A stretch of DNA of 64,000 bases, from NCBI RefSeq assembly GCF_021173675.1, contig NZ_JAIHON010000005.1, positions 62,001 to 126,000 of the forward strand. The letters run 5' to 3'. The position numbers and the translations under genes are program-made. Positions 1 to 8,600 of this stretch are shown one piece after another. The DNA is from Streptomyces lincolnensis (GTDB taxonomy: Bacteria; Actinomycetota; Actinomycetes; Streptomycetales; Streptomycetaceae). The notes beneath the pieces are model-generated. The model searched no databases. It had not been told where the DNA came from and was given only the letters and a program-made list of their open reading frames with translations. Each line of letters opens with the position of its first letter. The stretch's first letter is position 1.

Positions 1-1830
1 GGCGGGTTCGACGAGGAGGCGGTGCACAAGCTGTTCCGCGGCCTCGACCTGCTTTTCGACCGGGCTTACTCGAAGTTCAACAGTCGCTTCCAGCCACTGG
101 TGCCGGATCTTCAGCAGGCTTTCGACCTGGGTCTGCCGAAGGTCACCATCGTTCTGGCCCTGATGCGGACCGCTCCCCTCGACCCCAAGGTGCGTGAGCT
201 TCTTGAGGAGAAGGTCGCCGCGCAAAATGAGGTCGACGAGATCGTCGACTACAAGGTTCTCGATCTGCGTGATTTCCACCGGGCAATCTTGGGTGACGCG
301 GCGACACCCAAGATCGACGCCACGGTCAGGCTCGACGGGTTCGTACAGGAGTCGACACCGTACAAGGCGCTCTACGGCACTATGACTGTCCCCGAGTTAG
401 CGGACCTATACAGCGAGCACCGGCGGGGACTCTTCGCCCGTAACATCCGTGATTCCCTCGACCTGACCGACGTCAACGTCAAGATCCAGAACACACTGCT
501 CGAGCAGCCGGAGCACTTCTGGTACTTCAGTAACGGCATCACCATGCTGTGCGAGACGATCAAGCCTGTCGGGCGGGCCGTCCCCGGCAAGGTCGGCGAC
601 TTCAAGCTGACCGGCATCAGCGTGGTCAACGGCGCACAGACCGTGAGCGCCCTGCACCGGGCCTTCGTCAAGGACCCCGACACGGCGCAGATCGGCAGAG
701 TCACAGTGCGGCTGATCTCGCTGGAGGACTGCCCGGAGGGGTTCGGTGACCAGGTCACCACCACGACGAACACGCAGAACCCGATTGAGGAGCGGGACTT
801 CAAATCCCTCGATCAAGGGCAGATCCAGCTGCGCGACGACTTCGCCCTGTTGCTGCACCGCAGCTATGTCATCAAGCGCGGAGAGCGCCTGCCAGACCCG
901 CAGCACGGCTGCTCTCTCACCGAAGCAGCCGAGGCCCTGGCCGCCGTCCACCCCAATGCCCAGCTCGCGGCGGTCGCCAAGCGTGATCAGAATCTCGCGG
1001 GGCTCTGGGAGGACAGCGTCTACGAACAAATCTTCGGCGCGACTCCAAACGTTTACCGGGTCTGGCGCTCGGTCGAACTGCTGCGCGCGGTCCGTGCGGA
1101 GCTCCAGGCGCTCCGCGACGGCCTGCTCTGGCGCGCCGACGCCGCCGCCTCGCACGGCGATCTCCTCGTCACCCACATCGTGTTCCGGCGACTGAGTACC
1201 ACCGCCATCGAGAGCCCGGACTTCGACTGGGCGGGGGAACTCGCCAAGGTGCCTCAGCTGGTACGGGACACCTTCGCGTGGGTGTTGCGCGCGATCGACG
1301 ACGAGTACGGCAAGAGCAGCCACATCATCGCCGCGGTCCGAAACGCCGAACGCATGCAGCGTGTGGTGCGGGCTGCAATGCGCGGCCTCGACTCCGACAA
1401 GACCGCACCCGCACTGCAGGATGGCTACCAGGTCGCCGGTGCCGAGCAGCGTGGACGACAAGTCAACGCCGTCACCACTCTCATCTCGGCCGACCGCATC
1501 CCGGAGGGCACGGACCTCGAGTTCCGCCCCTACTCCCGGCCGGAGCGGCGAGAGATGACCGAGTGGCTGACCGCGAATCCGGATCGTGCCCGCGCGACCT
1601 GGTCGAACGAGCGGGGCACCAGGAACCCGCTGCGCTGGGCCGCGGACGGAAAGTGGTATTCGCCCAGCGGCCTGGCACGCAAGATGCGTGCCGAGGCCTC
1701 CGGGGTGGACACCTCGACACAGGGCACGATCCGGTGGTTCGTACCCGACCAGGGCTCGCTCGAAGAGCTGGCGTACGAGGTGCGGCAGAGCGAGGGAACC
1801 GACACGGACACCGGTCCCACCGAGCAGTAG
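1..1830 (+). CDS. AIPR-family protein, 5' end outside window
   Basis: The reading frame is open from base 1, and the first possible start (GTG at 22) has no ribosome site, so the true start lies upstream. About 610 codons are present. The central part carries the hallmark of AIPR (abortive infection phage resistance) proteins: FSNGITMLC near residue 180, then GISVVNGAQTV and TTNTQNP, all conserved in that family. The family is linked to phage defence; its biochemistry is not known to me. The gene precedes the methyltransferase/kinase/ATPase operon by 191 bp on the same strand, so it is probably a component or a regulated companion of that system. A TTA leucine codon lies in frame at 397-399. 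In Streptomyces such codons need the bldA tRNA, which would delay translation to late growth. The C-terminal 150 residues are polar and unrecognised. Confidence 0.85.
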   Translation, partial: GGFDEEAVHKLFRGLDLLFDRAYSKFNSRFQPLVPDLQQAFDLGLPKVTIVLALMRTAPLDPKVRELLEEKVAAQNEVDEIVDYKVLDLRDFHRAILGDAATPKIDATVRLDGFVQESTPYKALYGTMTVPELADLYSEHRRGLFARNIRDSLDLTDVNVKIQNTLLEQPEHFWYFSNGITMLCETIKPVGRAVPGKVGDFKLTGISVVNGAQTVSALHRAFVKDPDTAQIGRVTVRLISLEDCPEGFGDQVTTTTNTQNPIEERDFKSLDQGQIQLRDDFALLLHRSYVIKRGERLPDPQHGCSLTEAAEALAAVHPNAQLAAVAKRDQNLAGLWEDSVYEQIFGATPNVYRVWRSVELLRAVRAELQALRDGLLWRADAAASHGDLLVTHIVFRRLSTTAIESPDFDWAGELAKVPQLVRDTFAWVLRAIDDEYGKSSHIIAAVRNAERMQRVVRAAMRGLDSDKTAPALQDGYQVAGAEQRGRQVNAVTTLISADRIPEGTDLEFRPYSRPERREMTEWLTANPDRARATWSNERGTRNPLRWAADGKWYSPSGLARKMRAEASGVDTSTQGTIRWFVPDQGSLEELAYEVRQSEGTDTDTGPTEQ

Positions 1831-2021
1831 CCGGCAAGGAACCACGGGCGCGCGACAGACCGTCGCAACCCGCTGATTGTCAGTGCTCGGCGGTACGGTC
1901 GACGCGCTCGCGGGACCGGTCGTGATCCTTCAAGGAAGCCCTCGGAAGGCTCCCTCGAAGCTCCGACCGGTCGGCTCCAGGGCCGTAAGATCGCAGGTGC
2001 CTGCCTTTACCGGAGGGGCCT
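1831..2021 (+). promoter_or_regulatory. Leader of the methyltransferase operon with paired palindromes
   Basis: This 191-bp spacer contains two identical copies of the 8-bp palindrome GACCGGTC at 1914-1921 and 1965-1972, 51 bp apart (about five helical turns), and an inverted repeat GCAGG-tg-CCTGC at 1993-2004. A strong ribosome site GGAGGGG (2012-2017) ends it. The spacing suits cooperative binding of a dimeric repressor. No promoter hexamers are clear. The role is inferred from position only. Confidence 0.4.
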
Positions 2022-4244
2022 GTGAAACGGACACGGCCCGAGAGCAGCGGGCATCGCACGCACCACCGAGCACTGGGAAGAAGTCGTACGCCGATGGAGG
2101 AACTGACCTTGGACCTGGGCATCCCACAGCAGTCGGAAGACGGTGCGGGCCGGGCAGCCACGGCGGAGGAAACTCAGCCCCAGGTCACGGCCCTGGAAGA
2201 GGGGCAGATCGTCGACTACATCACCGGCGAGGCGATCAAGGAGACCGAGAAGGAGAAGGTCCGCCAGCGCACCGCCCGCGCCCTGGTCCACGAGCACGGG
2301 ATCGACCCCGCCGACATGGCGCGTGACTTCCGCGTCACCGTCAGCGAAGAGGGTGCCAAGCGCAAGCGGACCAAGACGGCCGACATCGCGATCTTCGAGT
2401 CCGGTGCCGTACACATCACTGCCAATCTGCGCCGGGTGGTGATCTGTAAGCCGGAGCCCAAGGGCAGGGGCAAGAATGTCGTCAAGATCCGTGAACCGGC
2501 CCAAGCGGAGAAGGACCTCGAAGCCCTCCAGGAGCTGATGGGCAACGAGGACCGTCCACTGTGCGCGGACGGGATGTGGACGGACGGAGTCGACTACTTC
2601 TTCCTCAAGAAGGTGGTCAGCGACTTCGGCGCGGACTTCGAGGACCGCAGCGACTGGGCCGTCGCCGACGGTACTCTTGGCAGCCGCACCGTCGCCTCGC
2701 ACCAGCGGCTGCGCCGGGCAGAGCCGGAGCGCCTCAAGATTGCGTTCCGCCGTTGCCACAACTACATCCACGGCAACGAGGGCATGCCGAAGGATGCCGC
2801 TTTCTGGCAGTTCCTCTACCTACTCTTCGCCAAGATGTACGACGAGCGGGTCAGCCGGGGTACCGGTCACGGCCGGTTTCACACCGGCCTGAAGGAGATG
2901 TTCGATCCGGATGGCCGGGCAGCGATCAGCGCCCGCGTCCGGGAGCTCTTCGAGGACGTCAAGCGCGAGTACAAGGACGTCTTCAAGCCCACGGACGAGA
3001 TCACCTTGTCCGATCGGGCGCTGGCCTTCATCGTCAGCGAGATCGCCTCGTACGACCTGAGCGGCACCGACGTCGACGCCAAGGGCATCGCGTATCAGGA
3101 GCTTGTCGGCACCAATCTGCGCGGCGACCGCGGCCAGTACTTCACCCCGCGCGGGGCGGTCAATCTGATGGTCGAGATCCTCGACCCGAAGGACTACGAG
3201 ACCGTCCTCGACCCGACCTGCGGCACCGGCGGCTTCCTCCAGGCCACGCTCAAGCATCTGCGCGACACGTGGAAGAAGGAAGCCGGCACATACGGCTTCC
3301 CGGACAACGACGAGGAGCGCGAGCGCTACCGGGACAAGCTCAAGGAGTACGCGGAGAAGCACCTGATGGGCGCGGACTTCGACCCCTTTCTGGTCCGCGC
3401 CACCACCATGGCGATCATGACGCTCGCGGAGACCACCGGGAACATCTTCCACATGGACTCCCTCGGCTTTCCTCGCGGGCACCTCTCGGGCGTCGAGGAG
3501 GCGAAGAAGAAGATCCCGCTCGGCAAGACCGTGGACGTCCTACTCACCAACCCTCCGTTCGGCGCGGACATCCCGGTCAGCGACGAGTCGGTCCTGGGCT
3601 CCTTCCGTGACGGCATCGCCAAGTCCTGGGGCCGCAATAAGGAGACCGGCGAGATCGAGGAGAGCCTCACCAGTCGGCCGGGCAGCATGGCCCCCGAGCA
3701 GTTGTTCATCCAGCGCGCCATCGAATGGGTCAAGCCCGGTGGCCGTATCGGCATCGTCCTCCCCAACGGCATCCTGTCGAACCCTGGACCGACCGACGAG
3801 GCGATCCGCCGCTACATCCTGGAGCACTGCTGGGTCCTCGCGAGCGTCGAGCTCCCGGTGGAGACCTTCGTCGTCGACGCAAACGTCAACATTCTCACCA
3901 CGCTGCTCTTCCTCAAGCGCAAGACGGACCAGGAGATCCGCAACCACCGGCTCCGCACGGAGAAGGACTATCCGGTCTTCATGGCGGTCGCCGAGAAGGT
4001 CGGCTTCGACCGGCGCGGGAACGACCTGTTCAAGCGAGAGCCTGACGGAAAGATCGTGGTGGAGACCTCGGTCGAGCAGGAGCGCCTGCGCATCCGTGGC
4101 AAGGAAGTCGTACGTCCGCTGCGCCGTAGCAAGCCGGTCATCGACAACGATCTACCGGTGATCGCGGAGAAGTACCGGGAGTTCCGGGCCAAGTACTCGG
4201 AGCCGGGTGCCGACCCGCGCCAGGGCACGGAGGCAGGCACGTGA
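2022..4244 (+). CDS. N6-adenine DNA methyltransferase (HsdM / MAD2-like)
   Basis: Type I-style adenine methyltransferase that transfers a methyl group from S-adenosylmethionine to adenine N6 in DNA, here presumably marking self DNA. Motif I (DPTCGTGGFL) is near residue 397 and the catalytic motif IV NPPFGAD near residue 510. The stretch GQYFTPR before motif I is typical of HsdM. The N-terminal 250 residues are helical and less conserved. The start is uncertain: GTG 2022 follows GGAGGGG at 5 nt, while ATG 2094 or TTG 2109 (preceded by GGAGG) would remove an arginine-rich 24-29 residue extension. The end overlaps the next gene by GTGA. With the downstream specificity-like subunit, NERD-kinase and HerA-like ATPase it matches the methyltransferase of the methylation-associated defense system. 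No HsdR translocase gene is present, which argues against a plain type I restriction system. Confidence 0.92.
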   Translation: MKRTRPESSGHRTHHRALGRSRTPMEELTLDLGIPQQSEDGAGRAATAEETQPQVTALEEGQIVDYITGEAIKETEKEKVRQRTARALVHEHGIDPADMARDFRVTVSEEGAKRKRTKTADIAIFESGAVHITANLRRVVICKPEPKGRGKNVVKIREPAQAEKDLEALQELMGNEDRPLCADGMWTDGVDYFFLKKVVSDFGADFEDRSDWAVADGTLGSRTVASHQRLRRAEPERLKIAFRRCHNYIHGNEGMPKDAAFWQFLYLLFAKMYDERVSRGTGHGRFHTGLKEMFDPDGRAAISARVRELFEDVKREYKDVFKPTDEITLSDRALAFIVSEIASYDLSGTDVDAKGIAYQELVGTNLRGDRGQYFTPRGAVNLMVEILDPKDYETVLDPTCGTGGFLQATLKHLRDTWKKEAGTYGFPDNDEERERYRDKLKEYAEKHLMGADFDPFLVRATTMAIMTLAETTGNIFHMDSLGFPRGHLSGVEEAKKKIPLGKTVDVLLTNPPFGADIPVSDESVLGSFRDGIAKSWGRNKETGEIEESLTSRPGSMAPEQLFIQRAIEWVKPGGRIGIVLPNGILSNPGPTDEAIRRYILEHCWVLASVELPVETFVVDANVNILTTLLFLKRKTDQEIRNHRLRTEKDYPVFMAVAEKVGFDRRGNDLFKREPDGKIVVETSVEQERLRIRGKEVVRPLRRSKPVIDNDLPVIAEKYREFRAKYSEPGADPRQGTEAGT

Positions 4245-5665
4245 AGATCGCCGAGCTGTCGAACCCGGTGACGTCCGCCTGGTTCCGAGATCAGGGCCTC
4301 CGGCTCGATGCCTCGCCGTACGTCTCGGGCGCGCTAAAGGTGAAGAAGCTGTTGGAACGGCTTCCGGAGACAGTGCCCTTGGCAAGCCTGACAGTCGGGC
4401 ACAACGGGGGAATCTTCAACGGCCCCATGTTCCGCCGGGTCTATCTCACCGACCCCAAGCACAGCGTGCCATTCCTCGGGACTAAGGACATGATGGCCGC
4501 CGACCTGACTGGTTTGCCTCGGCTACGGAAGGCCGATGCCGAATCAGCGGCGCTCGCATATCTGAAACTCAAGCCGGGGATGACACTGATCTCGTGCTCA
4601 GGCTTCAATGCCGGAAGGCGGGCGTACGTCCGCCCGGACATGGCTGGCGTCTGGTCTTCGCAGGACACGCTCAAGGTCGAACCGGACCCGGAGAAGATCA
4701 AGTCGGGGTACCTGTATGCGTTCCTGCTCAGCCAGTTCGGCGAAGCACTCGTACGTGGCTCGGTGTATGGCTCGGCCGTCAAGCACATCGAGCCACACCA
4801 CATCACGGGACTTCCGGTGCCGCGATTCAGTGAGCGGGTGGAGACCGAAATCCATGAACTGGTAGAGAAGAGCGCGGCCCTGCGCGCTCGGCATCAGGCC
4901 GAACTCGTCGCCGCGACGAAAGACTTCTTCGACAGCACGGGGCTGTCCGAGCTGAACGAGCTGCAGTGGCATCAGCAGGAACGAGATCTCGGGTTCGAGG
5001 TCGCGAACCTGAGCTCATTTTCCCTGCGAGCGTTGAACTTTGCGCCGAGGGCTCAGCGGTTGATTGAGATGTTGGGGTCGGTACCCGGCCAACGGCTCGG
5101 GGAGATCTGCCTGGGCGGCCATCTCGGGTCAGGCGTCCGGTTCAAGCGCGTCGATAGCGACCCGGAGAACGGCGTACAGCTTGTGGGCCAGAGACAAGGG
5201 TTCTGGCTGCGTCCCGAGGGACGGTGGATCAGCCCTTCCCACGCCCCGCGTGGCATCTTCGCTGAAGACGAGACTGTAATGATCGCAGCACAGGGCACGC
5301 TCGGTGAGAACGAGGTGTTCTGTCGACCGATCTTTGTCACAGGTGAGTGGCTGAACTACGCGTACACGCAGCACTTCCTCCGCGTCGTCAGCGGCACCCC
5401 CGACATCCCCGGCGCCTACCTCTTCGCCTTTTTCCGTTCTGAGGCCGCGTTCCGCGTCCTGCGATCGCTCAGCGTCGGCGGCAAACAACAAGACATCCAC
5501 GAGGCCCTGCGCGCGGCGATCCCGATCCCGATCGCACCCCCCGAAGACCGCGACCGCATCGCCACCACAGTCCGCTCCGCCTACCAATGCCGCGACCGAG
5601 CCGATGTTCTTGAGGACAAGGCGCTCGCGCTGCTCACCAAAGCCGTCGAGGAGGCCGCTGGCTGA
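4241..5665 (+). CDS. HsdS-like DNA specificity subunit (MAD5-like)
   Basis: 474-aa protein starting at GTG 4241, whose last two bases belong to the upstream TGA. It has the two-half layout of type I specificity subunits: a first target-recognition half (to about residue 200, ending in HITGLPVPRFS), a helical spacer (KSAALRARHQAELVAATKDFF), a second recognition half, and a closing helix (QCRDRADVLEDKALALL). The phrases YAFLLSQFG and YLFAFFRSEA, followed by a repeated TG/IP-hydrophobic signature, occur at matching places in both halves. It probably pairs with the methyltransferase to choose the asymmetric site that is methylated. It ends with a TGATG overlap onto the kinase gene, so translation is coupled. 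Sequence specificity cannot be read from the protein. Confidence 0.85.
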   Translation: MKIAELSNPVTSAWFRDQGLRLDASPYVSGALKVKKLLERLPETVPLASLTVGHNGGIFNGPMFRRVYLTDPKHSVPFLGTKDMMAADLTGLPRLRKADAESAALAYLKLKPGMTLISCSGFNAGRRAYVRPDMAGVWSSQDTLKVEPDPEKIKSGYLYAFLLSQFGEALVRGSVYGSAVKHIEPHHITGLPVPRFSERVETEIHELVEKSAALRARHQAELVAATKDFFDSTGLSELNELQWHQQERDLGFEVANLSSFSLRALNFAPRAQRLIEMLGSVPGQRLGEICLGGHLGSGVRFKRVDSDPENGVQLVGQRQGFWLRPEGRWISPSHAPRGIFAEDETVMIAAQGTLGENEVFCRPIFVTGEWLNYAYTQHFLRVVSGTPDIPGAYLFAFFRSEAAFRVLRSLSVGGKQQDIHEALRAAIPIPIAPPEDRDRIATTVRSAYQCRDRADVLEDKALALLTKAVEEAAG

Positions 5666-8600
5666 TGGGTGCCAGGATCGTTGCTGTTGGGGAGGCCGTC
5701 AACGATGCCGAGCGGCGTGTGATCGCGCACCTGCGAGATCACGCGCCGGACGACTGGACGGTCCTGCACTCCGTCGAAATCCCACACGGGAACCGCCTGT
5801 TCGAGGTCGACCTCGTCGTAGTAACCGGGCACGCGGTGTACGTCATCGACGTCAAGGGCACCCGTGGCCGTATCGAGGCCGACGGCAGCCGCTGGTATCC
5901 GGCGCGGCGGGCTCCGTTCCGCAGCCCGGTGCCCAAGTTGCAGAGCCACGCCAAGCAGCTCAAGACGACCCTGGAATCCGCGCATCTGCCGCTGTCCCGT
6001 CTCTGGACCCACGCCCTGGTCGTCCTCCCGGCCCCAGACGCGGTTCTGCTGGACAACACACCCGCTCAGCGTGACGCGAAGGCGACCATCAACCTGCCCG
6101 ACCTGATCGGTCGGTTGGCGGACATCACCCAAATCCCAGTGTCGTCTCGGCGGTTCGACACTGACATCTCCGCCCATCACGCAGCGATCGTGAACACGGT
6201 GCGAGGCTCTTCCCGCGCCCCCTCCGGGCCACTGAGGTTCGGCAGCTGGGAGGTGATTGAGCGGCTCAGCGAGTCCCAGTACGCCGACGGTGCCGACGTA
6301 CTGGACGAGTACCGGGCGAAGAACGCCCTGGCCGTGCAGGGTTCGGGCACCGTGCGGCTTCAGGTGCGCCAGGCAGACCCGTACGCCCCGGAGGCGGAGC
6401 GACTGCGGCAGCAGAAACGGATCGGGATCGCCTACGAGGCACTGGGAAAGCTGCCCGCGCACCCGAACGTCGTGGGGGTGCGGGACTTCTTCGCCGTCGA
6501 GGACCGGGGCGTGTACGTCACCGTCTTCGACGATGCCCCTGGGCATGCGCTGAAGTTGCATCTGACCGGGGCCGCCGACCCGCTGACCGCCGACGCCAAG
6601 CTGCGTACCGTACGGCATGTCCTGCAGGGACTCGCGCACGCCCACAGTCGGCGAATCGCGCACCGCGAACTGAATCCGGCAACGGTCCTGATCGCGCAGG
6701 ACGGCCGGGCGATGCTGACCGGCTTCGAGTACGCCAAGACCGCGCAGCGTCGCGGGCACACGGTGTTGGAGGAGGCGTGGCAGGTCGCCGACCCGGCGTA
6801 TCTCGCTCCGGAATGCCAGGCCGACGCGTCCACCATGGGGATGGCCTCGGATGTGTACGCGGTCGGTGTCATCGGCTATCAACTGCTCACCGGCGAGCTG
6901 CCGTTCGGTTCGGTGACCGAGCAGGCCGAGGCCGGCGGCCGACTGCCGGACGACGGGCTTGAACAGGCCGGAGTCAGGGTGGAGTTGGCGCATTGGCTCC
7001 GCACGCTGTGCGCGAGTGATCCCGCCGCCAGACCCAGTGCCTTGGAGGCACTGCGCCGCCTTGACCTAGCGATCGGCGCACGCCAGGCCCCAGCCCGGCG
7101 AATCGGATCCTCTGCTGCTCGCCCCGCACAGCAGCCCGCCGCCGATCGACTCGGCGGCTCGGACGAACCACGCGGGGCGGACTTCTTCAAGACCCTGCCC
7201 CCTGATTTCCAGCTCGGCACCAAGTACCTGGTACGCCATCGGCTGGGCCGCCCCGGCGGATTCGGCGTGGCCTACCGGGTGTACGACACCATAAGGAGCG
7301 TCGACCGAGCAGTGAAGCTGGTCCTCAGGGACCGTGACTCCGTCCTTGAGCGGCTCAAGCGCGAAGCTGACGTACTGCAGCGGCTGCAGAGCGCACCGCA
7401 CCCCAATGTGGTGTCCATGGTGGACGCGGACCGGCTGCCTGCCCCTGACCCGTATCCATATCTGGTCTTCGAGTTCGTCGACGGCAAGGACGTCGCCGAG
7501 GTGATCCGCGGCGGCCGCATGGGCGCGGCGGACGTGCTGCGGCTGGCCGTCGATACCGCGCGCGGGCTGCGGCACATTCACGATCTCGGGGTGTGGCACT
7601 GCGACATCAAACCGAGCAACCTGCTGTGGACCGACGACGGCGTCAAACTGATCGACTTCGGCATCGCCAAGACCGCCGACTCCTCGGAAGGCCACACCTA
7701 CACCAGCGCCCGCTACAGTCCGCCCGATCTGGACCAGGTGCCGGCCAACGCCTCCGGGTACGTCGACCGTGATCTGTTCGGGCTCGGGGTCACCTTGTAC
7801 GAGGCGCTCACCGGCGGGCAGTACCCGTGGGACGCGAGGTCTCCGCTCCCCGGTGTCCCGCCGATCGATCCCCGGGTCGCTTACAGCGGCTTCGGCGATC
7901 TCGCCCCCGGGTTCGCCGAAATCCTGCTCAGGTTGATCTCTCCGTACCGCGGTGAGCGGTTCACGACCGCCGAGGAACTACTTGAGGCGCTGCGGACGTT
8001 GGAGTCGGCGCGGGATGTGCCGGTGCCCCCTCCCCTACCCGAGCTACCGGTTATGCCTCCCTCGCCGCCATCCGGGGGCGGCTCCGAGGAACCTCCCTCG
8101 CCTGAACCCAATACCAACCCGTTCGTCACCCATTTGCAGACCCTGTACAGCCAGAGTCGGCGCAGCAACCGCGGCACGCGGGGCCTCGACCCGCATGCCA
8201 TGTCGGTGTACGTCGAGACCGCCTTGGACAGTGATCTCGTGCCCGCGCTGCGGCGGGGGGAACACGCGCTGGTCATCGTCACCGGGAACGCCGGTGACGG
8301 AAAGACCGCGTTCCTGGAGCGGTTCGAACGCCAAGCCCGTGAGCTGGGCGCCGACTTCGAGCCCCGGCGGTCCAACGGCAGCGACTTCACGCTGGACGGC
8401 CGCCGGTTCCGTACTAACCACGACGGCAGCCAGGACGAGGGCGAAGTGGGCGGGGACGACGTCCTGGAGGAATTCTTCGCGCCGTTCGCCGGACCGGACG
8501 AGTCCGGTTGGGCAGGCATCGGGGGCGAGACGCGACTGATTGCCGTCAACGAAGGGCGGTTGATCGATTTCCTCAGCCACCACCACGACCGCTTTCCGCA

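Noticed and set aside
4241..5665. Restriction subunit (HsdR) role for the third gene
   Set aside because: No helicase or nuclease motifs; the two-half layout fits a specificity subunit, and no HsdR is encoded nearby.
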